Both the position numbers and the translations under genes were made by a program. The notes beneath the pieces are model-generated. The model saw only the letters and a list, made by a program, of their open reading frames with translations, was not told the origin of the DNA and did no database searches. From Rickettsia typhi (GTDB lineage Bacteria > Pseudomonadota > Alphaproteobacteria > Rickettsiales > UBA1997), in contig CAMASZ010000071.1 in the NCBI GenBank assembly GCA_945861125.1, positions 1-6,430 of the forward strand: a DNA stretch of 6,430 nucleotides. Reading direction: 5' to 3'. Shown here piece after piece: positions 6,403 to 6,430 of this stretch (position 1 is the first letter of the stretch; each line of letters opens with the position of its first letter).

Positions 6403-6430
6403 TAGTTAAATTTTATTTTTTTTATTTTTT

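Overview
The window is a very AT-rich, single-direction stretch: all five recognisable genes lie on the minus strand, so transcription runs from high to low coordinates in the order purA, family-4 glycosyltransferase, tolQ, ftsH, dnaN (the last cut by the window edge). The protein families point to a Gram-negative bacterium (TolQ needs an outer membrane). The strong AT bias, the loose spacing and a tolQ-ftsH junction that recalls a shrunken alphaproteobacterial tol-pal-tilS-ftsH block suggest a Rickettsiales- or Holosporales-like alphaproteobacterium, probably host-associated. This placement is an inference from composition and gene order; no marker such as 16S rRNA is present.

Layout from the transcriptional start side: purA (6402-5131) and a GT4 glycosyltransferase (5122-3968) are separated by 8 bases and are probably co-transcribed. 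A 424-base non-coding gap (3544-3967) follows. It holds the most unusual object in the window: a 206-base fold-back element (3584-3789) with 22-base terminal inverted repeats, second and third layers of inverted repeats, a GC-rich hairpin, and TA dinucleotides in the positions expected for target duplications. A promoter-like sequence with a perfect TATAAT lies on its right edge and points at tolQ. Then come tolQ (3543-2872), a 122-base spacer, ftsH (2749-872), and a 246-base spacer with hairpins, a perfect 14-base palindrome and a plausible dnaN promoter. The 5' part of dnaN (625 to the window edge) ends the window.

The genes are housekeeping ones and do not form a single pathway: AMP synthesis (PurA), surface glycan synthesis (the glycosyltransferase, acceptor unknown), envelope constriction and outer-membrane integrity (TolQ), membrane protein quality control (FtsH) and the replication sliding clamp (DnaN). 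None shows a frameshift or internal stop. No tRNA, rRNA, CRISPR array, transposase gene or phage gene is visible. The novelty is in the intergenic DNA, chiefly the fold-back element in the tolQ leader.
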